Source: Tetradesmus obliquus (Eukaryota; Chlorophyta; Chlorophyceae; Sphaeropleales; Scenedesmaceae). Taken from it: a stretch of 64,000 nt of DNA. The stretch's first letter is position 1, and each line of letters opens with the position of its first letter. Location: assembly GCA_030272155.1 (NCBI GenBank), contig CP126191.1, positions 1,200,501-1,264,500 on the forward strand, read 5' to 3'. The position numbers and the translations under genes are program-made. The notes under the pieces were generated by a model. That model was given only the letters and a program-made list of their open reading frames with translations, had not been told where the DNA came from and did no database searches. Of the stretch, positions 10,901 to 22,133 are shown piece by piece.

Positions 10901-13093
10901 CACAAAGGTAGCCGGCACAGTAACAGTTACTAATCCTTCATACGCTAGGCCTGTGAGTTTGAAGGCGGTTAGGGTTAGGGTGGTGGCGCAGCCCCAGGAA
11001 GCAGCTGCAGCAGCTGCTGCTACAGCTGCTGTTGCAGACTGCCAGAGCCTTGAGCTACAGCCAGGTGCCTCCACAAGCTGTAGCTACAGCACAGATGCTG
11101 AGCTGGCATTCCCTGGCAGCAGCAGCAGCAGCGCTGGCGGTTACGTTGCGATTGATGCAGCTGGCAAAGATGGTGCCTTGGTCGCCACGACCACAGTTCC
11201 TCTCGCTGCCGGCTCATCATCCACACCAGCAGCAGCAGTAGCAGCTGCACCTGAGGCTGCTGCTGAGTCCTGTGTCGAGGTGGTGGCTGGCCTAATGCTT
11301 AGCCCTGTGCTATCTGTGGCTGGTGCTGCGGGGCCAATGGCAGCGGAAACATTCAAGGCGTGTGAGGGTGGCAGCAGACTGCTGAGTCAGCCTGTGGGGC
11401 CCTTCCCTGCTGATGCCTGCGCCACATACACGGTGAGGGCGTGCTGCAACGGGCCATGTGTGCTGTGGGTGACGTAGCGGCCTTCCAGAGGACAATTTTT
11501 TTAGCTGTGTGTACCATCGACGCATGTGCTGTGTGTACCATCGACGAATCTGTATGATGCATGCAGCAGCTCATGCGGCTTCAAACTTGGTTGTCATGTA
11601 TTATGTCGGAAGCAGCTGCCAGGCAGGCCCTACAATACCAGTCCATTGACCTCTGCTTTGTTGTCATCTCACCTGCAGGTTACGTCAACCCTCAGGATGC
11701 GTCCACTGACAGGCACCCCGCTACAGCCAGCCTTCTCCAGCCTCGCTACTGCCCAGCTCGAAGTGACAGGCTGTCCTGCAAGCAGCAGTCCTTCAAACAC
11801 AGCCGCTGCTGCTGCTACAGCCTCTGCTTCAGCAGTCAAGGTGTCAATTGCCAACATCAAAGCCACAACCTTCTACTCTAGTAGCTGGAGAATTACTGCC
11901 AGCAGCAATGTGACTGCCGGGAAGCTGGTGGTGCAGCAGGGCAAGGCAGCAGCAGTGGAGGTTGTGGCGGCGCTGAGTAAGAGCGCAAAGCGGACAGAAT
12001 TTGCTGCTGTCAGTGGTGTGGTGGAGGTGGAGGGGCTCAGCAGCGCCGCCACAGCACTGAGCAGCGTCCAGGTGAGCGCCCAATTGTGTTTTCTTCTGGC
12101 TGACACTGCCGAGGGGGAATCACTGTGGATAAATAGCGACAGCTGAGAGCGCCAGGGTCTAGTAGCAGTAGCAGTGGGCTGTGTCCGGCAAAGCATGACG
12201 CAGCTGTTCATGTGAGCCAAATGTGTAGTCAGCTACTACACCGTAGTATCTTGATGGCTGCTTTGTCTGACAATTGTTGCATTGCACAGAGTTGTGCTCC
12301 TACCAAGCAGTCACTGAGCCATGGCCCCTTGATCCGCATACAATTGTTGGTGCTCCATATACGCCTGCAGGTGACAGCATTGACGCGCACTTACCATGCT
12401 GTTGCTGCACATAAGTGTCTTTCGTACAATATACGCCGTGATTATTGCGTGCCTGACTCGCATGCAATCGTTTCCTGGCTTGCATTGCAGGTGACAGCAT
12501 TGACCCGCACAGGCCAGCCTCTGCTGGTGGATGCAGCATGCCCTGCTGATTCAACCTCAGCTGATGGAGCCATTGCAGTGCCTCCAGCACCTGCAAAGCT
12601 ATCCTGCTCCTTCACAATCCAAGGCATGCCTCCCACCCCTGGTGCTGTATCAGCACTCGTGCGCATTGCTGGCGCTGCTGCACCCCTGCCGGTGCAACCG
12701 GCAGAGTATGCTGTGACACCAGGCAGCAGTACTACTGGCAGCAGCAAGGATGCGATTCAAAGCAGCTGCTTGAAGGTTGGACCGCTGCGCAATCAGCTGG
12801 TCAAAGCTTCCAAGGGTGCTGGTGAGTCAGCAACTGCTGCTGCTGTGAAAGGTATGCCGGTGCTTGATGTGGCCAGCAACTTTCCTGTCGGCAGTGTGTG
12901 CGACAGCCTTGAAAAGACGGGTTACACACTTACTTTTGGGCTGTTTGGGGCCAAGGATAGTGGTGTGTATGCCTTCCAGAGTGAGTGGCAGGTGACTGGG
13001 GCTGGGTCAGCAGCTGCTGCACAGCCCTTGCTGCTGGAGCGGCCAGACATCAATTTTGCAGTGGAAGTGGTGGGCTGTGTTGCGGGCGAGTAA
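3007..13093 (+). CDS. Secreted multi-EGF, Pro-rich and beta-repeat glycoprotein (cell-surface or matrix)
   Basis: Phase-consistent exons are 3007-3157, 3387-4292, 4508-4711, 5023-5136, 5347-5886, 6133-7111, 7262-7345, 7412-7495, 7764-7847, 8068-8151, 8203-8595, 8953-8993, 9209-10377, 10584-11432, 11679-12071 and 12491-13093. They sum to 2226 codons including the stop. The ATG at 3007 opens a signal peptide (MIPLHAAVKLLCVLVAAQQ). Thirteen EGF-like repeats of about 29 residues follow (pattern DPCxxxxCGxGxCxxGxCxCxxGxxGxxCE), nine of them in exon 2. A Pro/Ser/Thr/Ala stalk (roughly residues 515-1075) suggests hydroxyproline-type glycosylation. Next come a Gly/Tyr/Asn/Asp-rich stretch with repeated QYDPYN and GGYN motifs, and then about 900 residues with recurring Cys-containing beta-like modules marked by TVTNPS. 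The EGF-coding introns are all phase 1. Secretion and surface location are inferred; the ligand is unknown. Donor 5878 is an equally in-phase alternative to 5887. The identity of the 84-nt mini-exons is less certain (see the array entry). Confidence 0.75.
3387..4292 (+). repeat. Nine tandem EGF-like coding repeats in one exon
   Basis: The exon consists of near-identical units of about 87-93 bases, each encoding one EGF-like module with six cysteines (C-C-C-C-C-C in ~29 residues). Neighbouring units 6 and 7 (around 3892-4066) are almost identical at DNA level, indicating recent duplication or gene conversion. Confidence 0.85.
7262..8202 (+). repeat. Tandem array of mini-exon/intron units with GC-AG introns
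   Basis: Seven units each hold a Pro-rich exon-like block that begins after a (T/C)GCAG acceptor and ends with CT before GCAAC. The blocks are 7262-7345, 7412-7495, 7612-7694, 7764-7847, 7928-8010, 8068-8151 and the start of 8203-8595. They are separated by 51-116 bases of CTG/GAT-rich intron-like DNA. Four complete blocks are 84 nt and keep phase 2 on both sides. The blocks at 7612 and 7928 are 83 nt and break the frame. The last inter-block segment contains in-frame TAA codons, so at least that one must be spliced. Confidence 0.7.
12371..12395 (+). repeat. Decoy copy of an exon start with acceptor
   Basis: The segment GTGACAGCATTGACGCGCAC after a CTGCAG acceptor repeats the first 20 bases of the true last exon at 12491 with one mismatch. 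It lies 120 bases upstream in the same intron. Confidence 0.7.
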
Positions 13094-15065
13094 CGGGTGC
13101 AGCTGCAGCACGCAAAGATGTGGCGTGGCATGGCTTGCAGCTTCGAGCAGTGACTTCAAGCAGCATGCTTGCATGGCGGTTGATGTGTGTGAGATGTGTG
13201 TCCCGCAAGGTTGTGATGAGTGTTGATGCCTGCTACCAACACTTGGTTGCTGTGGGTAGTATAAAGCAGTCAAGCAGTTGGGGTGCTTGTTTGAACCCTG
13301 AGAGCCGTAATAGGTGACTGGGTCTAGTTTTAGCAGGTGGCAAAACCCTGAAAAATCCTGAAAGTGTTTGTTAGCTGGCGCAGCTTGGCTGCACTCCCCA
13401 CTTGGCTGCATGCTTCCTATGGTCACCCTGCTGGCCTCACTACCGGCACACCACCATGGCTGCACCACAGCTGCCAGCCAAGCAGCAGCAAGTGCTTCCT
13501 TGAGACATTCATTGATTGATTGATTTGTTGCTACACGGAGTCTTTGCTGGGTTGGTTGGTTGACTGATTGATTGGTTTGTAGACCTGGGAATACAGCCGC
13601 ATTCAACAGCTAACACAGCCTGTGTCAGCTGGTGGGTCTGGGCCTGCGCTTGGGGAAGTGTTCCGCCTGCTGTTGCTGTTGCGCCAAGCGAAGTGTACGG
13701 CACACATGGTTTGCAATATGCAGTTACATAGTGCAACACAGCTTAAATGCCCAGCCCGCAGGCGGTTCAGAGCACCTGCCTGACTAGCACGTGTTGTGAG
13801 CAGGCGTATCCCCTGGTTAAAATAGAAGGCCACAGAGCAAGGTGTGTAGTGGCCGGTTGCAATTGAGGATAGCGCGCTGAGAAAGCGTTGCTTGCTATAG
13901 TGTTGCTGCAGAAGTGCCAGTTTCCCGCCGAACCTGAGGATCTGTTCAGATGCCTAGATACGTACACAAGACTGCACTTTCTTACCTGGCCTTTAATTAC
14001 TGTACTGCCGCGCATGCTGGTTTTGTTTCTTGGGTTCTGTGCCTAGTTAGGGTTGCTGCCAGATGCGCTGTAGCTAGGGTGGTCTGTCTCTGGGTGTTGA
14101 GATACCATGAGCCTGCGGCATAGATGCCATGAACTTTACTATGTGCTTGGCTGCATTTTCTGTGCTCAAGTTGTTTGGTGAAATTAGTGCGTCGGGCAAG
14201 CAACTGCTGCTAAGTGGTTTACTAAACCTCTCTGAGAGCAGATGCCTTACAGGTGTTGGCGGAAGGGTCATCAGTGAGAGTTCTTTCCTTGGCAACCGCG
14301 CCGCACATGCATGCAGATGGTTTCAAGTGCAGGAGATTCTGTCATGCATGTTGCTCTCGGAGTTGTCCAGCTGCAAGGAAATGCCAAGCTCAATACGCCG
14401 TGCTTCAAGAGTGATCCTACTGTTACACTGTTGGCAAGCTTCCAACTGCAGCACCACTCGTCTGTCATGTCCTACATGTTGCATGCCGCTGCAGGATCAA
14501 GTGAGCCGTTACAAAGCACTGCTCCCAGAAGGAACAGCGCGCAACTTGCACAGCGCCGTGTATGCAATTCAGTATTGCTGGCAGCTGCTGCAGCCCAACA
14601 GCCTGTGAAACATACAGCTGCAGCTGGCGCACCATGCATGCACGACACAGCCGCACGCAGTTGCTGCAGTGACCACCCATGATGTAGATCTAGATTCCAG
14701 ATCTGAGTGCGTTAGGTGTGTGCCAGCTCAGCTCATGCAGATGTAGCAACCAATACAGCAGCCAAAATGGCATTGGCACCCACATTATATAATGGCCACA
14801 TAGCTGCAGAATAAGCTTGGTCAAACCAGACTGTGCTGAGTCAGCATGGTGATGGCAAATAACACTGCCCACCACCCAAGCGAATCAGCATTGCAATTGA
14901 TCGTCCAATCACACTGCAGGCAGCTCTTCCACTATAAACAACGCGCTACACAGCACTCGGCGCCCACACAAATACACACATCCTAGCGCATCACTCTGTT
15001 ACAGCTGGCCCTGCAGACATCGCATGCTAGCTGCTGGTCAACCCCATCCTGTGACGCCAGTAGAG
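13094..15065. other. Convergent intergenic region
   Basis: It lies between the 3' ends of the EGF-repeat gene (+) and the aminotransferase gene (-). No exon with convincing coding character was seen. A short stretch at 13505-13577 is made of ATTG and GGTT repeats. TTACA at 14999-15003 is the complement of TGTAA, 290 bases beyond the aminotransferase stop, and may be its polyadenylation signal. Confidence 0.4.
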
Positions 15066-15345
15066 CTGCTGCAATATCAGCAAACGCCAGCACCCTCCCT
15101 GCTCTAAGTCAACACATCAAAACCAAGTAGTGAATTCAGCAACTTCACATGGCGCGCAGCGCAGCCATCAGCGCGCCGGTGTGCTCTGCAGGTACGACTT
15201 GATAGCTGCTGCTCAACCCTGCACAGCAGCAGCTGCTGCACTATCAGCGAACACCAGGCCCCAGCCCCAGCTACATCCACATGACGCATGCTTCACATGG
15301 CGCGCAGCGCTGCCATGAGTGCATCGGTGTGCTCGGGCTTGCCCA
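15066..15345 (-). repeat. Duplicated 3' coding end of the aminotransferase gene
   Basis: A unit of about 165 bases occurs twice. The second copy (from about 15231) contains the real last codons and stop (ATGGCGCGCAGCGC on the plus strand at 15297). The first copy contains a near-identical segment at 15141-15192, followed by a CTGCAGGT sequence. It lies downstream of the stop codon in transcript sense and is not needed for the protein. Confidence 0.75.
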
Positions 15346-17433
15346 CGCTGACGCGGATGTAGCCGGAGAGCTCCTTCTTGGCGTAGTGCCGCACCATGAT
15401 GCCCGCCTGCGCCAGGCCGTCCTTGATCGCCTTGGCGTCACGGCCCTGCAAACGGCAGCAGCAGCAGCACTGGATCAGCTTCATAATTGCCTACAATTCT
15501 TGGTTACAGGATGATAGAGCCCTGCTAGATGACAATGCAGTCAGCCAAAAAGCACGTATATGCAGTCCAGCAAAAACAGGCACAGAGGACGCAGTGCTGT
15601 TGATGGTATGCACCGCAAGCACCTTGCAGCTGCAGGTGGCTGCCCACAAGCATATCAACGCTGTGCTGCACACTGACCTATGACTTGTGTTTGTGACACA
15701 ATACACATATCGCTTGCCGATCAAGCTGACGCATTAAATTTATCAAGACCCTTGCACAGCCCCTTACCTCTGTCACTTTGCACAGGATGAAGTTGGCCTG
15801 CGAAGGGTAGGGCTGCAGCGAGCTGATGCCTGCCACCAAAACCCCAGCCCCACCAAAACCCTTGCACCACAGCCGCTAAACCCTCACCTCTGTCACTTTG
15901 CACAGGATGAGGTTAGCCTGTAAAGGGTAGGGCTGCAGCCAGCTGATGCCTGCCACCAAAATCCCAGACCCACCAAAACCCTTGCACAACAGCCACAAAA
16001 CCCTCACCTCTGTCACTTTGCACAGGATGAAGTTGGCCTGCGAGGGGTAGGGCTGCAGCCAGCTGATGCCTGCCAGCGCGTCAAACAGCCGGCTGCGCTC
16101 CAACAGCAGCGCGTCACGGACCTGGTTGATGTACGGCAGGTTGGTCAGCGCGGCACACGCCGCAACCTGCAAGCCAGCCGGCAAAGCAAAGGCAGATCAG
16201 CTGTCGGCTGTCAGTCATGTTTGAAGCTGGCAGGAGGCACGCAGGCACCTGTGGGAAAACCAGGATCAAGGCATTCTTGCATGCATGCATCAAAGCAAAG
16301 ATCGACAAGCTGTGTGCACAGCATGCATACGCCAAGCCTTGGGGCACAAACATCTGGCTGCTGACTTATCACAACATCACACACGCTCGTGCTGCCGCCG
16401 CGATTCCCTGCCGCGCACCTCAGCCGCCACTGACACGTTGTACGGCTGCTTGGCACGCCAGAGGTACTCAATCATGCCCAGCGGGAACGCTCCATATCCC
16501 ACCCGCAGACCTGCCAGCGCAGCGCACTTGCTGAAGGTCCGCAGCACCACCAAGTTGTCATATTGCTGCACCCACTTGATGCGGCTGGGCTCATCAGTGC
16601 AGAATTCGATGTAGGCTTCGTCTAGTACGACCAGCACGGGTAGGGCGAGGATCTCCAGCAGGTCTGATTCTGCGATGATGGAGCCGTCTGGGTTGTTGGG
16701 GCTGGTGAGGAACACGATCTTGGGCTTGTGCTCGGCCACAGCGCGCCTGCGTCGAGGTTGACAAGGAGATACAAGGCAAGCGGTATGGTGGAGCAAGCGG
16801 GTGAGCGGGCTGAGTAATGAGTTAGTTAGTATGGAGAGCGTCACGGGAAGCAGCGAGACCTTGAGTGTTGCTTGCACATGATAACCATTGTATGGGTTGC
16901 GCACAGTTGTTTGTTACGACCCTGTCGCCAACTTGGGCAGTAATTCATATGCGGTGACACCTGGTGCAGCAGCTGCTACGCGGATCCCAAGCCAGCACAG
17001 CTGCCAAAGCGCGACGTCAACATGCCTGATGCGGAGTGGCGGCATCTACAGAGCCAGTGCTCCCGCTGCTGCTGCCGTAACATAGCTACTGCCGTGCCAC
17101 TGCTACTTAATCTCCAGCTGCCCACCATGCCCACCATGCAATGCTGGCTGTGTCAATGCTGCTGCTGCTGCCGCTGCTGCTGCCGCCGCTGCTGCTGCTG
17201 CAGCCACTGCCACTGCTGCTGCTGCTGCTGCTGCCGCTCACTTTATGCCCTCCACGTCTGTCTTGAAGCCCTCAAGGCGCGGCACTGTGATGGTGCGCGC
17301 AGCATTCACGTCCGCGTCAAATGCATACATGGTGAAGGTGGGAGGGCAGTCCACGATGCTGTCTCCTGGATCCAGCGTGCAGCGCATCAGCAGGTCTATC
17401 AGCTCATCTGCGCCACAGCCCACCTGGTGGAAG

Positions 17434-17481
<48 letters not shown>

Positions 17482-18571
17482 GGATGGCATCAGGAGGCTG
17501 CTCGGGCCATGTTGGGCGCAGAGCAGGTCGCTCATCTGCCATTGCTAGACCTGCTTCTGTTCAGTACTAGTGCAGTTGAAAAAAACACCGATGGGCGCCT
17601 ATTCAAGGTGACTGGCCTGCAAAAGCACTGCAGAATTCAGTTAAGAACGCACCAGTTAAAGGATGGCTGCTTAGAGGTAAGTAGTTCACATGCAACCCCT
17701 GCTGCAAACCCATGCAGCTGCAGCTGCGCAGTTGCACTGGCAGCAGCTTCCGCCATAGCTGCCCTGAGCTGCTAGCTGCTGACTGTCATGAAAGCTGTTG
17801 CTATGCCTTTCACCGCTTGTGTTGTGTCACTCCATTTGCTCTGTCAACCAAGACGCTTGCAGACACGAAGCCAGCCAAACTATCCAGGCCCACACGGACA
17901 TGCGAACAATATCGCCGCATGACTACCTGTGCTTGATGCCAACAGCTGTCTTTGCTCACCAGCAGGTGCTCAATTGGGATGCCGTTCCACTGCTACTAGT
18001 GCTTGTGCAAGCTGTCACCACTGCCGATGCTTGATGCTTTGGGCTGCTGCTGCTCACCAGCAGGTGCTCCATTGCGACGTCATTCCACTGCTGGACCTTG
18101 TGCGAACTATGACCACCGTCTATGCTTATGGCAACAGCAACTTTTGCTCACCAGCAGGTGCTCCATTGGGATGTCATTCCATTCAGCCAGCGCCTTGCGC
18201 AGCTGCCGGGTCTCTGGGTCCGGGTAGATGTGTGGGAACGGCATGTTTGCCAGTGCCTGCCGCACCTCAGGTGGCGGACCGTATGGGTTCTCGTTTGCAT
18301 CCAGCTTAACTATGTCCTGAGGGTCCCTGCCATAACGTTTTGACAGCACCTCGAAGGGCTCGATGGGTGTGTATGCTGCCAGCTTCAGTAGGTGCGGCCG
18401 CAGGAACTGCGTGGCAGTCACAGGCTGTTGCTGTTGCTGCTGCACTGCCTCCTGAGTGCTGGCTGCCTGCATGCGAGGCCGCACTGCACGCCTGCTGCTA
18501 TGCGTTGGCGTTATGCGAGCTCCTGAGGGCGCCGAGCAGCCGGAGCAGGTGCCTGTCCTGTACACCTGCAT
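15293..18571 (-). CDS. hisC: Histidinol-phosphate aminotransferase, plastid-targeted
   Basis: This PLP enzyme of histidine biosynthesis converts imidazole-acetol phosphate and glutamate to histidinol phosphate and 2-oxoglutarate. Exons in transcript order are 18571-18152, 17423-17242, 16746-16419, 16166-16008 and 15445-15293. They join in phase to 413 residues, a normal length for the plant enzyme. The first ~55 residues (Arg/Ser/Thr-rich, few acidic residues) resemble a chloroplast transit peptide. Diagnostic segments include [55 protein letters not shown] (PLP-binding Lys near residue 274), [24 protein letters not shown] and [12 protein letters not shown]. An in-frame ATG 84 bases upstream (18655) would add 28 residues; I prefer 18571 because the shorter N terminus looks more like a transit peptide. 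Introns 1 and 4 carry exon-edge duplications. Confidence 0.93.
15768..16166 (-). repeat. Exon 4 edge of hisC in three tandem copies
   Basis: The true exon 4 is 16008-16166. The last 62 bases of this exon plus its donor are repeated at 15888-15949 and 15768-15829, with a 120-base period. Each copy is preceded by a GGCAG acceptor-like sequence and followed by GTGAGG or GTAAGG. The coding homology is to [21 protein letters not shown]. Because each cassette is 62 nt, including one would shift the frame and hit a TGA inside the cassette. Confidence 0.85.
17960..18190 (-). repeat. Exon 1 edge of hisC in three tandem copies
   Basis: The exon 1 end (from 18152) encodes [11 protein letters not shown] followed by GTGAGC. 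Two further copies at 18058-18090 and 17960-17992 encode [11 protein letters not shown] and [11 protein letters not shown]. Each is exactly 33 nt, preceded by AG (TCCAG and AGTAG on the minus strand) and followed by GTGAGC. Both would keep the phase if included. The period is about 95 bases. Confidence 0.82.
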
Positions 18572-19322
18572 TGTGGCCAGCACCAGGCAGCCAGGTGTGT
18601 GCGGGGTGGGGCCTTTTGCAAATCCCCCAGCACGTGTAACTTCTTTCAAGTGCAAACAGTTAGTAAAAAAGCTTATTTGCTGGCGAAGATCAAGTCAGTG
18701 GGACAAAAATCTGTCAATGGCAGACGGACACTTCGGGGACCTGATTGACAAGTGACCACTTGAGCTAAAGTCCAGTTAGATGTATGAAAACGATCGAGAC
18801 AAGTCACTTCGTAAGTTCCGACTTTCGTTTCGTTTTCCCTGCAGCTGCATAGCGGATTGGTCTGCAGTAGTGGCAGGAGCAGCGTCGCCTTCTGCTTCTG
18901 CCAATGATGAATGTCTAGTGCAATACTTGAAGGAGCATTGTAAAGATTGACTGAAGTCGACATACGCAGGTAGGCCCTGATGAAGTTGTTGCACCCGTTT
19001 TCGCCCGTCCGGTAGGACCGGTGTCCCAGAGGGCAATGTCAAGGAATTTTACAGCACATGCAGCTCTTAATACGTGCAATGAGCGTGCTGTGAATGGGGC
19101 ATGGCCATCTGCTACCCGATAACCTCCACAGCAGCAGCACCTCTTGGCCTAGGTCAGCACCTACAGGGCGTTGGGCAATGCTACTGGCCCTGTTGGACAT
19201 ATCTGTGCTGCATACGAAAACACATTGAACCTTAATGCTGCTGATTTGTTCTTTCCTGCAGCAAAGGCACCGCCTGACTGGCCATAGGCCCCACCACAGC
19301 TGCTGCAGCAACAGCAACCAGC
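18572..19322. other. Divergent upstream region shared by hisC and the coiled-coil protein gene
   Basis: The starts of the two genes are about 750 bases apart on opposite strands, so this stretch must hold both promoters. An intron in the 5' UTR of the plus-strand gene is possible (TCCTGCAG at 19254-19261). No confident core promoter element was identified. Confidence 0.4.
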
Positions 19323-22100
19323 ATGGCTACCAGCAGCCTGGCTCGGCAGTCAACGCCGCTGGCTGGAGCCCGCCTAGACAGGACAGCAGCACATGCAGCT
19401 GTCAGGAACCTGGCAGAGTCCTATGGCGTTGACTTGCTGCCACTTGAGCTCAGTCTCATGGCTGACCTGGACGCTCCCACGCCAGTCAACATTCAGCGCC
19501 GCAGCTCAGAGCCAGGCGGCCCCCCAGAGCGGCAACTCAGCAGCCCAGCAGACTTTGCCGCCAGCCACTTTGGCGCTGATGCAGCAACACCAGCGATACC
19601 AGAAGCTGCCGTCACGCCTCGCCAGCGCTGCTCGCCAGCAGATGCCGCAGCCACCTGCTCGCCGCGGCTTGCAGGAACAGCAGCCGAGTCAGATACAGCA
19701 TCAGCAGCAGCAGCATCAGCAGCAGGGTGTGAGGGTGCAGCAGCACTAACATCTGCAGATGGAAGGGGTGCTGCTGAGCAGGCATGGCTGGGCAGCAGCG
19801 GTGATGCCGATGACTTCATTGCAGAGGGAGATGAAGAGGAGTACTTGGAGTACGACGTGGCTCCGGAGCAGCGCATAGCACTTCTGGAGGTAAGGCAACT
19901 GACTCCAGCTGCTGGTGTTTTGCGGAGTTTGCTGGCAACTCTCGCCTGCTGCACTGCGTGCCAGGGCCCCTTTGTCAGCATTGTCAAGGCGCCCGATCCT
20001 AGCTGCTTGCCTGCTCAGCGGTGCTGGCTGGTGCACAGTCTGCGCCTGCTCAGGAGCGTGCCTCATTGCTGCAGCGCCTTGCCCAAAATGACGCTGCTGC
20101 TTTTGTGGCGCTTGCAGGAGGAGCGTGACATCTTGGTGGACAAGCTGCTGGCCACAACAGAGGCACTGCATGCCAGTGAGGCACGAAACAGGCAGAGCCA
20201 GGCCTCAGCCTCCCAGGTGCGGCCACATGCCAGGCGCCGCAGCACCAGCAACAGCTATATCTGCACTCCATTGTCACAAGTCACGCTGTGTGGATAGTAC
20301 AAACATGCGGAGAGGCACCAAATGCAAGTGTCATCTGGGACTGGGCTTGTCATGCAGTCATGCTGACACTTCTGAGACATGCCGCTGCTGTTTACTGCCG
20401 TTGCTGCGGCTGCTGCTGCGGCTGCTGCTGCAGGTTGGCGCGCTGCTGAACCAGCTGCAGGAGCTGCTGCGCCGTGCGGAGGTGGAGCGGGACAGGGCCA
20501 AGCTGCAGCTCAAGCGGCAGCGGGTGAGCTGCAGCAGGACAGCCATATCCACGTTCCTGTGGCAGGCAGAGGCGACTGCATGGCCCATGGTCTTGTGCAT
20601 GTGCGGCAGGCAACAGCTGGTGGCTGCATGGCCATTGCTGGCTTGATTGCATGCATGTAATGCTTGCTTCAGCTGGCAAGACCGCTCACTTGTGGAGCTG
20701 GTTCGGTGCACTAGGCGGCGTCCTTGAATGCGAGCCTGTGGGTATGCTATTGCCCACTCTGTTGCATAACCATCTGCCGTGTCTGCTGTCTGTCTGCCGG
20801 TTTGCCTGCTGTATCATGTCAGGTGTCTGCCTCTCAGGTTTCAGCTGAGCACGGAACCTCAGCACTGGTTGCAGTGCCGCTTCTTCCGCAGTGCATGTCC
20901 GCGCCAGCTGAAGTCGCCCCCACTGGGACACTGCGCAGCAGCAGCAGCACTGGTGATGCCAGCAGCAGCAGCAGCAGCGCAGCAGCTGCTGCCAGCCAGC
21001 CTGTTGTGAGCGAGCAGCTGCGGCACAGGAAGAAGCACAAGAGCAGCAGCGAGGACGGCTTGCTTGGCCTAGCAGCAGTGACACAGGCAGGCTGTGCAAC
21101 TGAGCATCAGCCACAGTCTGCCACAGCAGCAGCAGCAGCAGGGATGGCTGCTACTGCCAGCGTCATTGGGCGCCGCAGGCGTGGCAGCGGCAGCAGCAGC
21201 AGCAAGGGCGGCGCAGCTCCTAGCATAGCAACTGGCGAGCCTCCTGCATCTCCAAGCAATGAGCCGCTGGAGTCACCGGTGACACTCACCCCCAGCAGCA
21301 ATGAGGTGCGGCCGCCAGTGAAGAGCGTGATCAATGGCTTCGAGGCCCTAATGAAACAGCGCGCACGCGCAGCTGCCGCGAAAGCTGCTGCAGCGCGTGC
21401 GGCTGCTGCAGAGGCGGCTGCAGCAGCGGCGGCGGCGGCAGCTGCGCCAGCAGGGTTTGTGGCAGCAGCAGTGGCCAGCAGGGAAGCTGGCGAGGTGGCA
21501 AGTCCATCGAAGATGCAGGCAGCAGCAGCTGCAGCAGCAGCCAAAGACAGCAGGGTGCGCAGCATTGCTGCAGCCCTGGAGCCTGCCGTGTCGCCGCAAG
21601 CTGCAGCAGCAGCCGCTGCTGCTGCAGCAGCCACAGCAGCTGAGCTAGCTGCGGAGGCTGCAGCAGCTGAAGAGGCAGCGGCAGCAGCAGCGGCAGCAGC
21701 AGGTGTTGAGGCCGCGCAGGCTTGCAGTGGGTTGAGCGTGCACGTGCCACCCATCCGTGTCGGCCGGGCAGCAAGCGAGGACGGCGGCAGCGGCAGCGCA
21801 ACAGTAGCAGCAGCCTTGCGGCCAGCAGGCAGCAGTATGGGCAGCGAAGTGTCGACGCCGACTGCTGCTGCTGTCTGCAATGCAAGCCCTGCTCGCTTCA
21901 GAGCTGAGCTGCTGTCCTTAGAGGATGGCTTGAGTGAGGGTGAGGTAATCACCTCGAGTGATGTGATGGGCCCCAGCTATGCTGATGTTGTGTGCCGCAG
22001 CAGCAGGGAGTGGAGCCGAGCCAGCAGCAGCGCTACCTCCAAGTCTCCTTCACCTACTAGGCCAGCTCAGCGTGCAGCAGCAGGCGGCAAGGGCAGCTCG

Positions 22101-22133
<33 letters not shown>

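Noticed and set aside
14129-14608. 160-codon plus-strand open frame between the EGF and hisC genes
   Set aside because: Composition is not coding-like compared with neighbours and no family is recognisable; probably chance in a 3' flank.
21107-21952. Long antisense poly-Ala frames opposite the coiled-coil protein gene
   Set aside because: Generated by GCA/TGC-rich composition; no start context, splice signals or domains.
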